Shown piece by piece: positions 7,150 through 8,214 of a DNA stretch of 8,214 nt. Origin of the DNA: Cyclobacteriaceae bacterium (GTDB lineage: Bacteria > Bacteroidota > Bacteroidia > Cytophagales > Cyclobacteriaceae); the NCBI GenBank assembly GCA_029882725.1, contig JAOUKG010000091.1, positions 1 to 8,214 on the forward strand, written 5' to 3'. The notes beneath the pieces are model-generated. The model searched no databases, was not told where the DNA came from, and worked only from the letters and a program-made list of their open reading frames with translations. Each line of letters begins with the position of its first letter. Position 1 is the first letter of the stretch. Both the position numbers and the translations under genes were made by a program.

Positions 7150-8214
7150 ATGAAGAAAGCACTCTATTTGAATTCAGTGCTGATATTGGTTTTTGCCTCA
7201 AATTTTGCTTTGGCACAACAGCTTACCATGCCTAATGTAAAGGAAAGGCCCGAGACTACAGCCAATAAAATTGAAGAAGAACCTGAGATTGATGGACTTG
7301 TTATTGATGATGCTGTTTGGCAAAATATTGTTCCAATTACAAAATTGATACAAACACGACCTCAGTCGGGTGAGGATGTTTCTGAAAAAACTGAAGTGCG
7401 TATAGCCTATACTGCCGAAACTTTTTACCTTTCTGTTATTTGTTATGAATCAAATCCTGGTAGTTTGGTAGTTAGTGATATGCGAAGAGACGGCAGTTTG
7501 GAAAATATTGATGCCTTTTTATTTATTCTGGATACTTATCATGATAACCAAAACGGTTTCATGTTTGGTACCAATTCGCAAGGAATAGAATACGATGCTC
7601 AGGTGGACAATGAGGGACAGGGTAATTTCAACCAAAACAGGCAACAAGGAGGCGTGGTTGGCGGTTTCAATTTAAATTGGGATGCTGCCTGGACGGTAAA
7701 AACCTCAGTGGGAGATTATGGATGGAGTGCTGAATTTGCCATTCCTTTTAAAACGCTCAGGTTTCAGGCAGGCCAGGACCAAACTTGGGGTTTAAATTTC
7801 CAACGGAATATTACTAAAACCAATGAAGTCGCATTTTGGGCACCTTTACCTATTGAGTTTGATTTAAAAAGACTTTCCTTGGAAGGAACCCTTTCTGGTT
7901 TGGATCTGGTAAATCCGGGAAATCTTAAGGTTATACCTTATGTATTGGGAAGGGCGGTTACCGATGGGGTTGTTGAACCTCACGATACCAAGCTGGAAGG
8001 AGAGTTTGGTGCTGATGTAAAATATAGTATTACTCCCAATGTTACTCTGGATCTTACCTACAATACTGATTTTGCCCAGGTGGAAGTAGATGAACAACAA
8101 GTAAACTTGAATAGATTTAACCTCTTTTTTCCTGAAAAGAGACCTTTTTTCCTCGAGAATGCAGGACTGTTTAGTGTGGGAAGCCCGGGGGAAGTAGACA
8201 TGTTTTTTAGTAGA
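7150..8214 (+). CDS. Secreted CBM9-like/DUF5916 outer-membrane protein, N-terminal part (runs off window)
   Basis: The frame is open for 355 codons to the window edge, so the 3' end is missing. Residues 1-22 (MKKALYLNSVLILVFASNFALA) form a signal peptide with a likely cut at ALA|QQ. From about residue 38 to 215 the sequence resembles a carbohydrate-binding family 9-like beta-sandwich: EIDGLVIDDAVWQ, VRIAYTAETFYLSVICYES, and later WSAEFAIPFKTLRF. From about 230 onward it matches the start of DUF5916, with the hallmark DFAQVEVDEQQVNLNRF and LFFPEKRPFFLENAGLF. Known family members are about 700-900 aa, with a C-terminal region predicted to form an outer-membrane beta-barrel; their function is unproven. 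The ATG at 7150 gives a standard signal peptide. In-frame ATGs at 7123, 7132 and 7138 would overlap the upstream remnant and add a less typical N-terminus. Any sugar-binding role is inference. Confidence 0.88.
   Translation, partial: MKKALYLNSVLILVFASNFALAQQLTMPNVKERPETTANKIEEEPEIDGLVIDDAVWQNIVPITKLIQTRPQSGEDVSEKTEVRIAYTAETFYLSVICYESNPGSLVVSDMRRDGSLENIDAFLFILDTYHDNQNGFMFGTNSQGIEYDAQVDNEGQGNFNQNRQQGGVVGGFNLNWDAAWTVKTSVGDYGWSAEFAIPFKTLRFQAGQDQTWGLNFQRNITKTNEVAFWAPLPIEFDLKRLSLEGTLSGLDLVNPGNLKVIPYVLGRAVTDGVVEPHDTKLEGEFGADVKYSITPNVTLDLTYNTDFAQVEVDEQQVNLNRFNLFFPEKRPFFLENAGLFSVGSPGEVDMFFSR

Noticed and set aside
7864..8100. Minus-strand frame opposite the DUF5916 gene
   Set aside because: It is antisense to the continuous plus-strand frame carrying the signal peptide and DUF5916 motifs.

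Overview
The window looks like chromosomal DNA of a Bacteroidota bacterium, probably Cytophagales/Flavobacteriia-like, although the exact lineage cannot be fixed from sequence alone. Four points support this: AT-rich non-coding DNA; little or no Shine-Dalgarno sequence before the starts; a match to the Bacteroidota promoter pattern (TTG, 19 bases, TAnnTTTG) upstream of gltB; and an exported CBM9-like/DUF5916 protein, a family typical of this phylum.

Layout from left to right. Positions 1-332 hold no gene. They form a palindrome-rich, MITE-like element bounded by perfect 12-bp terminal inverted repeats and packed with hairpins, most of which share the hexamer TGACCC/CGACCC or its complement. 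Positions 361-6289, minus strand, hold the glutamate synthase operon: gltB (large subunit, 1503 aa) first, then gltD (small subunit, 471 aa), one base apart. Positions 6290 to about 6764 are AT-rich intergenic DNA with the gltB promoter at its left end and a small palindrome further upstream. Positions 6693-7145, plus strand, hold only the C-terminal part of a YtcJ-type amidohydrolase, which looks like a 5'-truncated remnant. From 7150 to the window edge, plus strand, runs the N-terminal 355 codons of a secreted or outer-membrane CBM9-like/DUF5916 protein.

How the genes work together: GltB and GltD form NADPH-type glutamate synthase (GOGAT). GltD passes electrons from NAD(P)H through FAD and Fe-S clusters to the FMN and 3Fe-4S centre of GltB. 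GltB takes ammonia from glutamine and makes glutamate from 2-oxoglutarate. The two plus-strand genes are unrelated to this pathway and are transcribed divergently from it.

No previously undescribed multi-gene system is visible. The points most worth a second look are the hairpin-array element after gltD and the decapitated amidohydrolase fused to intergenic DNA just ahead of the DUF5916 gene.
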